Part shown: piece by piece, positions 22,447-30,950 of the stretch
Position numbering within the stretch: position 1 is the stretch's first letter
Layout of the letters: each line of letters starts with the position of its first letter
Assembly (NCBI RefSeq): GCF_014195505.1
Contig: NZ_JACIBV010000001.1
Location: 1,922,001-1,986,000, forward strand
DNA from: Nonomuraea dietziae
GTDB taxonomy: Bacteria > Actinomycetota > Actinomycetes > Streptosporangiales > Streptosporangiaceae
Length of the DNA stretch: 64,000 bases
Direction of reading: 5' to 3'
Notes under the pieces: generated by a model
The model's input: only the letters and a program-made list of their open reading frames with translations
The model's database searches: none
What the model was told of the DNA's origin: nothing
Position numbers and translations under genes: made by a program

Positions 22447-23988
22447 TCACTTTCCTGAGCTCGACGGCTGCTCCGTGGCGGACGGTGTGCCCTGGTCGGT
22501 CGGTGTGACGCTCACCGAGGGCGACGGTCCCGGCTCCTCGCCGGGCCCCTCCTGCGGAATCGTGGTGATGCCGGAGGAGGGCTGAGGGCAGTCGCGGTTG
22601 CCGCGCTTCTTGCCCGCCGGGTTCACGCAGTCGCCTGGGTCGCCGTCGCCGGGCACGTCCGGCGGCCTGCCGTGGTGCTCGGGCCAGGTGACCCTCCGCG
22701 TCTCGGTCCTGGCGGGCAGCAACGTGGAAGGGCCGACCGTCCTGGTGTGGGTGACGACGACGGTCGGGGTGACCGAGGGCCCGGCGGGCGGCGGCTGCGC
22801 CGTGTCCTCCGTGGGCGTGCCCTGATTGATCGTCGACCTGGCCGTGCCGTTCGGCATGACGTAGGGAGCGCTCTCAGGCGGCTGGGTGGCGCCGTCGAGC
22901 CGTACGCCTCCGCCGCCGGCCGCGGCCACCGTCAGCGCCGCGATCGAGACGGTCGCCAGCGCCGCGAAGCTGGCGTGCGACAGGTGGGCGCCTGCCTTGG
23001 CGCGGCGGCGGCGCGGCTCGGTCCGCTCGGCCTCGGGCGCCGCCTGCGCCAGGCGCACCCTGCCCGCTCCCGGCGGGTACGGCACCGGCGACCAGATCTC
23101 GCCCAGCACCCTGCCGACCGCCGCCCTCAGGTCCCAAGGATCGCCGACCCCGCCCGCGGCCAGCAGCGCGCGCAGCAGGTCGGCCGCCTTGGGCCGCTCG
23201 GCCGGATCCTTGGCCAGCGCGGCCTCCACGGCCGGACGCAGCAGCGCGGGCACCCCTTCCACCCGCGGCGCCTCCAGCATGATGCGGCGGGTCAGCACGT
23301 CGGGCTCGCCGGTGCCGAACGGGTGGTGGCCGGTGGCGGCGAAGGCGATCAGGCAGCCCCAGGCGAAGACGTCCGAGCCGGGCACCGCGGGCCCGCCGGT
23401 CAGCCGTTCGGGCGCCACCCAGCCGGGACTGCCCATGACCTGCCCGGCCTGGGTGTGCACGGCGACGGTGTCGACGTCGCGGGCGATGCCGAAGTCGATG
23501 ACGCGCGGCCCTTCGGGCGACAGCAGCACGTTGCCCGGTTTGAGGTCACGGTGGACCAGGCCCGCGTCGTGCACCGCGACCAGCGCGGCGGCCACCCCGA
23601 GCGCGACGCCGTAGGCGAGGTCGGGGGTGAGAGGGCCGCGAGCCACCACGACCTGGGACAGCGCGGGGCCCTGGATGTACTCGCAGACCAGGTAGGGGCG
23701 GTCGCGGTCGGTGCCGTCCTCGATCACCGCGGCGGTGCAGAAGGGCACCACGCGGCGGGAGAACCTCACCTCCTCGGCGAACCTGGCACGGAGCGTGGGG
23801 TCGTTGAGGTGGACGGCGTGCGGCGTCTTCAGCGCCACCAGCCCGCCTCGGGGGTGCTCGGCCAGATAGACCACGCCCATGCCACCGGTCCCCAGACGGC
23901 CGAGCAACAGGTACCTGCCGATGATCACCGGGTCGCCCACCGTCAGCGGCCGCACGCCTGCCGGCATACCGCTCGATCCACGTGCCAT
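22447..23988 (-). CDS. Transmembrane Ser/Thr protein kinase
   Basis: A 513-residue PknB-type kinase. The kinase domain (about 24-270) has GRLGTGGMGVVY, VALK, catalytic HRDLKPGN near 143 and DFG near 163, then SPGWVAPERLTG. A single membrane helix follows (about 335-355, ASFAALATVSIAALTVAAA), then an extracytoplasmic Pro/Ser/Thr-rich tail with CVNPAGKKRGNRDC. No PASTA repeats are present. Signals and substrates are unknown. It lies between the metalloprotease and a siderophore-interacting protein, with no evident operon partner. Confidence 0.92.
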   Translation of the reverse strand: MARGSSGMPAGVRPLTVGDPVIIGRYLLLGRLGTGGMGVVYLAEHPRGGLVALKTPHAVHLNDPTLRARFAEEVRFSRRVVPFCTAAVIEDGTDRDRPYLVCEYIQGPALSQVVVARGPLTPDLAYGVALGVAAALVAVHDAGLVHRDLKPGNVLLSPEGPRVIDFGIARDVDTVAVHTQAGQVMGSPGWVAPERLTGGPAVPGSDVFAWGCLIAFAATGHHPFGTGEPDVLTRRIMLEAPRVEGVPALLRPAVEAALAKDPAERPKAADLLRALLAAGGVGDPWDLRAAVGRVLGEIWSPVPYPPGAGRVRLAQAAPEAERTEPRRRRAKAGAHLSHASFAALATVSIAALTVAAAGGGGVRLDGATQPPESAPYVMPNGTARSTINQGTPTEDTAQPPPAGPSVTPTVVVTHTRTVGPSTLLPARTETRRVTWPEHHGRPPDVPGDGDPGDCVNPAGKKRGNRDCPQPSSGITTIPQEGPGEEPGPSPSVSVTPTDQGTPSATEQPSSSGK

Positions 23989-24164
23989 CCGGGACCTCGC
24001 CTCTCCTGCTTAGGGGCACAGTCACTGCACACTGTGTCCGGGCAGGGTGAGGCTTTTCTCCGGGAGTGTCACAAGGGGTATCGCAGGTAAGGCGAATCTT
24101 CCCCCGAAGTTAGTAAACGCTGTGATATGAGGGATGTGGCGGGTCTGGTGTGACCGCTGGGGCG

Positions 24165-24974
24165 TCAGGCCGTCAGAGCCGCCGACTCCTCCGCCTCGAC
24201 CTGGCGGTTCCAGTCCTTCTTGACCGAGCGCCAGCCCTCGTCGTCGACGCCCAGGCGCCAGTAGCCCGAGATCGACAGCTGGTCGAGCGGGATCTCCTTC
24301 TCCACCCGCAGGAAGCGGCGCAGCTCCTTGACGCACGCGGCCTCGCCGTGGACGAAGGCGTGCACCCTGCCCGAGGGGAAGTCCAGCCCGCGCACCGCCT
24401 CGACGAGCCTGTCGCCCCTAGGCCCGCCCTGCCTGTGCACGTAGACGACGGGCACGTCCAGCTTCTGCTCCTCCTCGGGGCCCTCGACCTCGATGAAGAC
24501 CCGCGCGGTCGCGCCGCTCGGCAGCGCCTCCAGCGAGGCGGCGATCGCCGGTAGCGCGCTCTCGTCGCCGGCGAGCAGGTGCCAGTCAGCGTCGGGGCTC
24601 GGCGCGTAGCCGCCGCCGGGGCCCAGCAGGTACAGCTCGTCACCGGGACGCGCCGCCTCGGCCCACGGCCCGGCCAGGCCCTCGTCGCCGTGCACCACGA
24701 AGTCGATCGTCAACTCCCGAGCGGCCGGATCCCACACGCGCACGGTGTAGGTGCGCAGCCTGGGCCAGTGCTCGCGCGGCATGCTCTCCCTGCAGCCCGC
24801 CATGGTGAAGGGCGTCGGGAGGTCCACGCCCTCGCAGGGGAAGACCAGCTTCACGTAGTGGTCGGTCAGCCCCTCGGTGGCGAACCGCGCCAGCCCCTCG
24901 CCGCCGAACACCACGCGGACCATGTGCGGCGTGAGCCGCTCCGTGCGCAGCACGACACCACGATGTTCCGTCAT
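24165..24974 (-). CDS. Siderophore-interacting protein (ferric-siderophore reductase, SIP/ViuB family)
   Basis: A 269-residue flavin reductase: FAD-binding RTYTVRVWDPAARELTIDFVVHG followed by PGDELYLLGPGG, then DWHLLAGDESALPAIAASLEALP for NADPH binding, and the C-terminal ISGYWRLGVDDEGWR. The family reduces Fe(III)-siderophores in the cytoplasm to release iron. An iron box immediately upstream indicates repression by DmdR/IdeR under iron sufficiency. Confidence 0.93.
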   Translation of the reverse strand: MTEHRGVVLRTERLTPHMVRVVFGGEGLARFATEGLTDHYVKLVFPCEGVDLPTPFTMAGCRESMPREHWPRLRTYTVRVWDPAARELTIDFVVHGDEGLAGPWAEAARPGDELYLLGPGGGYAPSPDADWHLLAGDESALPAIAASLEALPSGATARVFIEVEGPEEEQKLDVPVVYVHRQGGPRGDRLVEAVRGLDFPSGRVHAFVHGEAACVKELRRFLRVEKEIPLDQLSISGYWRLGVDDEGWRSVKKDWNRQVEAEESAALTA

Positions 24975-24992
24975 CGAACCCCTCCAGCGTAG

Positions 24993-25011
24993 TTAGGTCT
25001 GCCTAACCTAC
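24993..25011. promoter_or_regulatory. Iron box (DmdR/IdeR site) of the siderophore-interacting protein gene
   Basis: TTAGGTCTGCCTAACCTAC matches 15 of 19 positions of the DtxR-family consensus TTAGGTTAGGCTAACCTAA. It is 19 bases upstream of the gene start. Confidence 0.85.
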
Positions 25012-25021
25012 AACTGGAACG

Positions 25022-25987
25022 TCACGCGGCGAGCGAAGATTCCGCCCCTGGGTTCTCGACCGCGGCCAGAAAGCGGGCCATGTGCCGGTAGACCAGGCGC
25101 GCCTCCGGCAGGAGATCGGCCAGGATCGCGAAGACGTGCGGCATCCTCGGCCACTCCTCGTAGGTCACGGGCACACCCGCCTCACGGGCGCGCAGGGCGA
25201 CCCTGCGGTCCTCGTCGCGCAGCACCTCGGTGGAGCCTGTGACGATCATCAGCGGCGGCAGCCCCGTGTAGTCGCCGTAGACGGGCGAGACGAGCGGATC
25301 TCGCGGGTCCAGGCCGGAGGTCCACCGCTTGGCCAGCCACTCCACCCTGCCCGCGGGCAGCATCGGATCCATCCAGCGGTTGGCCCTGCGCGGGGTGTCG
25401 CTCAGATCGGCCCACGGTGACAGGCAGATGGCGGCGGCCGGCAGCGGAAGGTTCCTGTCACGCAGCGCGAGCAGGGTCGCCAGCGTGAGGTGGCCGCCCG
25501 CCGAGTCGCCCGCGAACAGGATGTCGCCCGGCTCGTGACCGCGCTCGATCAGCTCCCCGTAGGCGTCGAGGGCGTCCTGCAGCGACTCGGCGAGCGAGTG
25601 GATCGGGCCCTGCCGGTAGTCGAGGGCGAAGACGGGCCGCCGCGCGACCACCGACAGCCGCCAGGTGATCGGCCGGTGGGTGGCGGGAGAGCCGCTGAAG
25701 TACCCGCCGCCGTGGAAGTAGAGCAGCACCTTGCGCTCGTCGAGCCCATGGCCGGCGCGGACCCACTCGCCCGAGCGATGAGGAACGATGCTCACGTGCC
25801 CCGGCTGGCGCATCGGGACCAGCCTGATGATTTCGCCGAGCCTGGAGCAGGCCGTGATGGCCAGGGGGTGACGCAGAAGCAGGCTGGAGGCCGGCTTCAG
25901 CGTGCCGCGGAGCAGGCCGTTGAGCGCCCTGCACTGCCAGCTGAACGGATAGTCGGGACAGACGTCCAGGTCGATCTCAGACCGCAC
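25022..25987 (-). CDS. Alpha/beta hydrolase, hormone-sensitive-lipase family esterase
   Basis: A 321-residue esterase. It has the oxyanion motif HGGGYF, the nucleophile elbow GDSAGG, an Asp region (LRDEDRRVA) and a catalytic His in RMPHVF, the order of the HSL/bacterial type IV lipases. The start is taken as GTG 25987 because AGAGGGAA lies about 10 bases upstream; the frame remains open for 46 more codons without support. Substrate likely short-chain esters; physiological role unknown. Confidence 0.85.
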   Translation of the reverse strand: MRSEIDLDVCPDYPFSWQCRALNGLLRGTLKPASSLLLRHPLAITACSRLGEIIRLVPMRQPGHVSIVPHRSGEWVRAGHGLDERKVLLYFHGGGYFSGSPATHRPITWRLSVVARRPVFALDYRQGPIHSLAESLQDALDAYGELIERGHEPGDILFAGDSAGGHLTLATLLALRDRNLPLPAAAICLSPWADLSDTPRRANRWMDPMLPAGRVEWLAKRWTSGLDPRDPLVSPVYGDYTGLPPLMIVTGSTEVLRDEDRRVALRAREAGVPVTYEEWPRMPHVFAILADLLPEARLVYRHMARFLAAVENPGAESSLAA

Positions 25988-26514
25988 AACTGAAGAATTC
26001 CCTCTAGAGGATCGTTCTACCGGCAAGTAAGCAACTCCTATATTTTCGGTATATGTCGGTGGTGCTGTGAGATCCTTTCCGCCAGGCGCCCCCTGCCGGG
26101 AAAGCCGGGGATCGAACCGCACCATCGCGTCGCCGGCCGCCGGCGCGCCCGGCGATCTCGCCGTCGAGGGCCACCACCGTCGCGCGGGGCGGCGACCCTA
26201 CGACGCCGTCCCGATCCTCTGCCCTGGCATCGCCGCTCTTCACGCCCGCTTCGGCAGGGCGCTCCTGCGGCCGGCGACGAACGGCGGGCCCCGGGCGTGC
26301 CGGCCCGCGCCCGCCGTCGGCGTGGCGGGCGGCCCCAGCGACGACTGAGCCCGGCAGGACGGCGAAGGCGATCGACGGCACCCGGTCAGGTCCGCGCCCG
26401 GTTTATCGCCTTGCCGACCGCTGATCCTTGAGCCGATAATTACCGCTCCACCACCCGTGCCCCGACCCGGCCACGGGCTGTCGCCATGCCATCACTCACC
26501 GGAGGTGACGCACC
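25988..26514. other. Intergenic stretch of about 530 bases, no gene recognised
   Basis: Divergent promoters of the esterase and the ABC operon must lie here. An AT-rich patch (TATATTTTCGGTATATG near 26040) may hold the esterase promoter. Open frames at 26067-26348 (forward) and 26004-26381 (reverse) are low-complexity and without SD. A strong SD (GGAGGTGA, 26501-26508) marks the next gene. Confidence 0.5.
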
Positions 26515-27300
26515 ATTTCCCTCTACGCCCGGCTCGTCCGGTACGGCTTCCGCAAACACGCCACCTACGTGTGGGCCGCGGTGGCCGGAGCGTTCACCAA
26601 CAGCGTCTTCGGCATCCTGCGCGCCTACGTCCTGATCGCCCTCTGGCAGGCCAGACCCGGCCTGGCCGGCTACGACGTGATCGACGCCGTCACGTTCTGC
26701 TTCATCACCCAGGCCTTCATCGGCCCGATGCAGCTGTTCGGCGGCGGCCTGACCATCCCCGAACGCATCCGCAGCGGCGACATCGCCCTCGACCTCGTCC
26801 GCCCCGCCTCCCTCCAGGCCTGCTCCCTCGCCGAGGACCTGGGCAGGGCCGCCTACCTGCTCCTCGTGCGCGGCATCCCGCCGACGATGCTCGGCGCACT
26901 GATGTTCGGCATCGTCTTCCCCACAGGCGCGGGGCAGTGGGCCGCCTTCCTGGCCAGCTTCCTGCTCGCCGTCCTGGTCAGCTTCGCCTGGCGCTACCTC
27001 GTGGCGCTGTCGGTGTGCTGGCTGACCGACGACAGGGGCATCGCCACCGTGTCGCTGGTGCTGACGACCTTCTTCAGCGGCATGATGGTGCCACTGTCGA
27101 TCTTCCCCGGCTGGCTCGGCGACCTCGCCTCCGCGCTCCCCTGGGCCGCGATGGTGCAGGTGCCGGCCGACGTCTACCTCGGCAAGGCCGACCTCGCCGA
27201 CGCGCTCGCCTTCCAGGCGCTGTGGGCGGCCGTCCTGCTCGGGCTCGGCGCGCTCGCCACCCACGCGATCAGGCACAAGGTGGTGATCCAGGGTGGTTAG
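26515..27300 (+). CDS. ABC-2 type exporter permease (DUF990 family), probable ATT start
   Basis: A 261-residue membrane protein with about six hydrophobic segments. Its N-terminus SLYARLVRYGFRKHATYVWAA is the conserved start region of this family, and the frame has no ATG, GTG or TTG before it. The only SD, GGAGGTGA, is placed 6 bases before the ATT at 26515, so ATT is the probable initiator; GTG 26569 would cut off the conserved region. It forms with the next two genes a complete exporter and overlaps the second permease by 8 bases. Substrate unknown. Confidence 0.8.
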   Translation: MSLYARLVRYGFRKHATYVWAAVAGAFTNSVFGILRAYVLIALWQARPGLAGYDVIDAVTFCFITQAFIGPMQLFGGGLTIPERIRSGDIALDLVRPASLQACSLAEDLGRAAYLLLVRGIPPTMLGALMFGIVFPTGAGQWAAFLASFLLAVLVSFAWRYLVALSVCWLTDDRGIATVSLVLTTFFSGMMVPLSIFPGWLGDLASALPWAAMVQVPADVYLGKADLADALAFQALWAAVLLGLGALATHAIRHKVVIQGG

Positions 27301-28081
27301 GACCTACGCCCTGCTCGCCTGGACCTGGACCCGCGCGGCGGCGGCCTATCCCGTCTCCTTCGCGCTCATGGTCGTCTTCGGCTTCGCGCTGGCGGCCGTG
27401 GACGTCGGGGTGATCCTCGTCGTCTTCGCCAACACCACCTCCCTGGCCGGGTTCACCCGCCCCGAGGTCCTCTTCCTGTACGGCGCGGCCAACATCGCCT
27501 TCTCCTCCGTGGACATGTGCGTCGGCAACATCGACAGGATCAGCCAGCACATCAAGGCCGGCACCTTCGACGCCTTCCTCATCAGGCCCGCCTCCACCTG
27601 GGTGCAGACCACCGTCGACAGGTTCACCCCCACCAGGATCGGGCGGGTGCTCCAGGCCGTGATCGTGCTGGGCGTGGCGATGGCCGAACTCGACGTGCCG
27701 TGGCAGCGCGTCTGGATGGTCCCCGTCATGATCGCTACCGCCATGGTCATCTTCGCCTCGCTCTGGACCCTGGCGGGGGCGCTGCAGTTCGTGGTCACCG
27801 ACGCGCCCGAGGTGTGCAACGCCTTCACCTACGGCGGCGGCCAGCTCAGCCAGTACCCGTTCAGCGTCTACGGCCGCGACCTGGTGCGAGGGGTCACCTA
27901 CGTGGTGCCGCTCGCCTTCATCAACTGGCAGCCGGGCCTGTACGTCCTGGGCAGGGACGACCCGTTCGGCACGCCCGGGTTCCTGCGCTTCGCCGGGCCT
28001 CTCGCCGCCCTCCTTCTCGCGCTGCTGGCCGCCCTCGCCTGGCGCCAGGGCGTTCGCCGCTACCGATCGACGGGGAGTTAG
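27293..28081 (+). CDS. ABC-2 type exporter permease (DUF990 family), second subunit
   Basis: A 262-residue membrane protein with about six hydrophobic segments and the family features RISQHIKAGTFDAFLIRP and YPFSVYG. The GTG start overlaps the first permease's end. It is expected to pair with the first permease as a heterodimer under the ATPase encoded one base downstream. Confidence 0.88.
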   Translation: MVRTYALLAWTWTRAAAAYPVSFALMVVFGFALAAVDVGVILVVFANTTSLAGFTRPEVLFLYGAANIAFSSVDMCVGNIDRISQHIKAGTFDAFLIRPASTWVQTTVDRFTPTRIGRVLQAVIVLGVAMAELDVPWQRVWMVPVMIATAMVIFASLWTLAGALQFVVTDAPEVCNAFTYGGGQLSQYPFSVYGRDLVRGVTYVVPLAFINWQPGLYVLGRDDPFGTPGFLRFAGPLAALLLALLAALAWRQGVRRYRSTGS

Positions 28082-28082
28082 C

Positions 28083-28826
28083 ATGATCGAACTGGACCGG
28101 GCTGGACGCTCGTTCAAGGTCAAGCGCGCGCTCGTGCACGCCGTACGGGATCTGTCGTTCAGGGTCGAGCCTGGAGAGTTCGTCGGCTACCTCGGCCCCA
28201 ACGGGGCGGGCAAGTCGACCACGATCAAGATGCTCTGCGGCATCCTCACCCCCACCTCGGGGCGGGTGCGTGTGGCGGGGCTCGACCCCTCGAGGAGGCG
28301 CACGACGCTGGCCAGGAGGATCGGCGTGGTGTTCGGGCAGCGCACGACGCTGTGGTGGGATCTGCCGCTCAAGGACAGCTTCGAACTGATCCGGCTCCTT
28401 TACAAAGTAGATCGCAAGGTGTTCCGTGAACGGCTCGACGAGCTGGTGGAGACCCTCGACCTGGCGGAGTTCCTGCGCACGCCGGTGCGCCAGCTCAGCC
28501 TGGGCCAGCGCATGCGCGGCGATCTGACGGCCGCGCTGCTGCACGCGCCCGACGTGCTCGTGCTCGACGAGCCGACGATCGGGCTGGACGTGATCAGCAA
28601 GAACAGCATCCGCGCGTTCCTCCTGCGAGTGAACGCCGAGCGCGGCACCACCGTCCTGCTCACGACACACGACCTGGGTGACATCGAGCGGCTGTGCAGG
28701 CGGGTGATGGTCATCGACCACGGGCGGCTGGCCTTCGACGGCTCGCTCGAGCAGCTGATGGCCACCTCGCCTGAGGAGACGATCGAGGAGGTGGTGACCA
28801 GGCTCTACACCCGCGCGGGTCAGTAG
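28083..28826 (+). CDS. ABC exporter ATP-binding protein
   Basis: A 247-residue ATPase: Walker A GPNGAGKS, Q-loop region VFGQRTTLWWDLPL, signature LSLGQRMRGDL, Walker B VLVLDEPT and switch His in LLTTHDL. Q-loop with WWDLP is characteristic of ATPases that serve DUF990 permeases. The product energises the two preceding permeases. It converges on the next gene with an overlap of 7 bases. Confidence 0.92.
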   Translation: MIELDRAGRSFKVKRALVHAVRDLSFRVEPGEFVGYLGPNGAGKSTTIKMLCGILTPTSGRVRVAGLDPSRRRTTLARRIGVVFGQRTTLWWDLPLKDSFELIRLLYKVDRKVFRERLDELVETLDLAEFLRTPVRQLSLGQRMRGDLTAALLHAPDVLVLDEPTIGLDVISKNSIRAFLLRVNAERGTTVLLTTHDLGDIERLCRRVMVIDHGRLAFDGSLEQLMATSPEETIEEVVTRLYTRAGQ

Positions 28827-29308
28827 TAACTGCCCTCCTGGGCCTCCTCGTAGTCGTCGTCCAGGTCGTCGTGCCTGCGCGACCAGCGGGAGGGCATCAG
28901 GACGGGCAGGAACATCAGCACGCCGAGCAGGGCGTAGACGCCGGTGGTCAGCAGCGTCACGTTGCCCGCGCCCGCCTCCAGCACCACCTGGTGCATCGAG
29001 GGCTCGTCGGGAATGAACGACAGCGCCCTGTTCACGTCGAGCGCGTAGACGACCGTCCAGGCCAGCAGGACCATCGACGGCACGAACGTGGCCAGCGGCG
29101 AGACCCTGCCCACGACCACCAGCCCGAGCACCAGGCCGACCACCGCCATGGCGGCGAGGGCGATCCACAGGCGCGTGCCCGTGACGGGCGCGGCCGTGCC
29201 CGGCGCGACCGTCAGTGCCTGCTGGGCTGCCCAGCCGCCCCCGACCAGCAGGGCGCCGGTCACGATCACGCCGAGAAGCAATCCAGCGAAATGCCGCAAA
29301 TTCCTCAC
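28820..29308 (-). CDS. Membrane protein, four predicted helices, unknown function
   Basis: A 162-residue protein with four hydrophobic segments and a charged acidic C-terminus (RRHDDLDDDYEEAQEGSYY). The start is taken as GTG 29308 (VRNLRHFAGLLLG), with GTG 29329 as an alternative. No recognised family; such proteins are common single genes in actinomycetes. Confidence 0.65.
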   Translation of the reverse strand: MRNLRHFAGLLLGVIVTGALLVGGGWAAQQALTVAPGTAAPVTGTRLWIALAAMAVVGLVLGLVVVGRVSPLATFVPSMVLLAWTVVYALDVNRALSFIPDEPSMHQVVLEAGAGNVTLLTTGVYALLGVLMFLPVLMPSRWSRRHDDLDDDYEEAQEGSYY

Positions 29309-29395
29309 CTCAGCCCTGACCCTAGCCACAAAGCAGACACTTCTTCCAGGCATTGAACACAGCTGTATGGGCCCCGTGAGAACATACGGGCACCC

Positions 29396-29977
29396 ATGCG
29401 CGCCAACCTTCCACTCCGGCTCACGCGAGCGGCCGCCTTCTCGGCCGTCTGCGTGCTGCTGGCAGCGCTCGGTCACCTGGTGGCCGGCGGTGACGGGCCC
29501 CCGCTGTGGGCGCTCGGGCTGGGCGGCGGCACGGTCATGGCGCTCGCGCTGGCGCTGTCGGGCAGGGAGCGCTCGACCTCGACGATCAACCTCATGCTCC
29601 TGGGGCTGCAGGCGGGGCTGCACGAGCTGTTCGCCCCCGAAGGCGGCGGCGCGGTCCTCACCCTCGCCCACGGGCACGGCACCGGCCTGGGCTCGGCGCT
29701 CGGCGCCGGCCTCGGCTCCAGGCTCGGTGAAGACCTGGGCATGCTGCTCGCCCACCTGACGGCGACACTGATCACCGGCTGGTGGCTGGCGCGCGGCGAG
29801 GCCGCGCTCTGGTCGCTGCTGCGCCGCCTCGGCCACCGGCTGGTCGGCCTGCTCCCCGCGCCCGCCACGATCTCGATCCGGCAGGCGCCGGTCCGCGCGA
29901 TCCCCCGCGTCGCAGGCCGCCGCGCCGTCCTTCGCCACATCGTCAGCAGACGCGGTCCTCCACTTCCCGCTGTCTGA
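29396..29977 (+). CDS. Membrane protein, partner of the YcnI-like copper protein
   Basis: A 193-residue protein with about four hydrophobic segments, several His residues (GHLVAGG, LAHGHGTG, LAHLTATL) and an Arg-rich C-terminus. It lies 40 bases upstream of a YcnI/DUF1775 gene, and this pairing recurs in actinomycetes. A role in copper handling is inferred from position alone. Confidence 0.65.
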   Translation: MRANLPLRLTRAAAFSAVCVLLAALGHLVAGGDGPPLWALGLGGGTVMALALALSGRERSTSTINLMLLGLQAGLHELFAPEGGGAVLTLAHGHGTGLGSALGAGLGSRLGEDLGMLLAHLTATLITGWWLARGEAALWSLLRRLGHRLVGLLPAPATISIRQAPVRAIPRVAGRRAVLRHIVSRRGPPLPAV

Positions 29978-30017
29978 CGCCTCTTCCCTTCCTTCGTCCT
30001 TCAAGTGGAGTTTCCGC

Positions 30018-30764
30018 ATGTCCACCTTCCGTCGTACGGCCGGCGTGCTCGCCGCCGCCACCGCCCTCTCCCTCGGCCTGGCCATCCCCGCTCTCGCCCA
30101 CGTCACCATCAACCCGGGCAGCGCCGAGCAGGGCGGGTTCACCAAGGTCGCCTTCCGCGTGCCGAACGAGCGCGACAACGCCTCGACCACCAAGATCGAG
30201 GTCTCCTTCCCCGTCGACCATCCGCTGGCCTTCGTCTCGGTGAAGCCGGTGCCGGGCTGGGAGGTCAAGGTCACCGAGGGCAAGCTGCCCAAGCCGGTGA
30301 AGACCGAGTACGGCGACCTGACCGAGGCGGTCACCAAGGTCGTCTGGTCGGGCGGGGAGATCAAGCCGGGCCAGTTCCAGGAGTTCGAGGTGTCGATGGG
30401 CCAGCTGCCGACCGACACCACGCAGCTGCTCTTCCCCACCACCCAGACCTACTCGGGCGGCGAGGTCGTGCAGTGGGACGACGAGCCCAAGGCCGACGGC
30501 AGCGAGGCGGAGAAGCCCGCTCCGCTGCTCAAGCTCACACCCGCCTCGGGCGACGGTGCGCACGGCACGGCCTCCGCGTCGCCGTCCGCCGCGAGTGGCG
30601 AGGCCACCCCGGCCGGCACCGGAGGCGTTCCCTCGGTGGCGCCGGTGGCGGCGTCGGGCTCGTCCTCCGACGGCACCGCCAGGCTGCTGGGCGGGGCCGG
30701 GCTGGTCGTCGGCGTCATCGGCGTGGTGATCGGCTTCATGGGCCTGCGCCGCCGCTCGGCCTGA
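30018..30764 (+). CDS. YcnI-like (DUF1775) copper-binding protein
   Basis: A 248-residue exported protein. The signal peptide ends at ALA, so the mature protein starts with His (HVTINPGSAEQGG), the copper-binding N-terminus of the YcnI family. The DUF1775 domain (about 28-165) is followed by an Ala/Ser/Thr-rich linker and a C-terminal membrane helix with RRRS stop-transfer, anchoring it outside. The ATG is preceded by GTGGAG at a workable spacing. It probably scavenges or buffers copper at the envelope. Confidence 0.88.
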   Translation: MSTFRRTAGVLAAATALSLGLAIPALAHVTINPGSAEQGGFTKVAFRVPNERDNASTTKIEVSFPVDHPLAFVSVKPVPGWEVKVTEGKLPKPVKTEYGDLTEAVTKVVWSGGEIKPGQFQEFEVSMGQLPTDTTQLLFPTTQTYSGGEVVQWDDEPKADGSEAEKPAPLLKLTPASGDGAHGTASASPSAASGEATPAGTGGVPSVAPVAASGSSSDGTARLLGGAGLVVGVIGVVIGFMGLRRRSA

Positions 30765-30810
30765 CGTCCTGCGGGGGCCCGTGAACGCATGGGCCCCCGA
30801 GGCGCGCGAC

Positions 30811-30875
30811 GACGGCTCACGAAGACGGCGCGCGAAGACGGCGCGCGAAGACGGCTCACGAGGACGGCTCATGAA
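30811..30875. repeat. Five tandem 13-bp units
   Basis: Units begin at 30811, 30824, 30837, 30850 and 30863 and vary around GACGGCKCRCGAA. A weaker sixth copy may precede them. The 13-bp period is not a multiple of three and lies between convergent genes, so it is non-coding. Confidence 0.75.
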
Positions 30876-30883
30876 CCAGGAAA

Positions 30884-30920
30884 CCCCGGCCCACGGCCGC
30901 GTGAGGCCGTGAAGCCGGGG
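30884..30920. terminator. Bidirectional terminator between ycnI-like gene and ABC permease
   Basis: CCCCGGC and GCCGGGG enclose CACGGCC and GGCCGTG, an interrupted 14-bp stem with a 6-base loop. Position between converging genes supports the call; there is little T-run. Confidence 0.7.
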
Positions 30921-30950
30921 ATCCCCGTGGGCGGTCGCGGCGCGGCGGCC

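Noticed and set aside
26067..26348. 93-residue forward ORF in the esterase/ABC intergenic region
   Set aside because: No SD, Pro/Ala/Arg-rich sequence, no family pattern.
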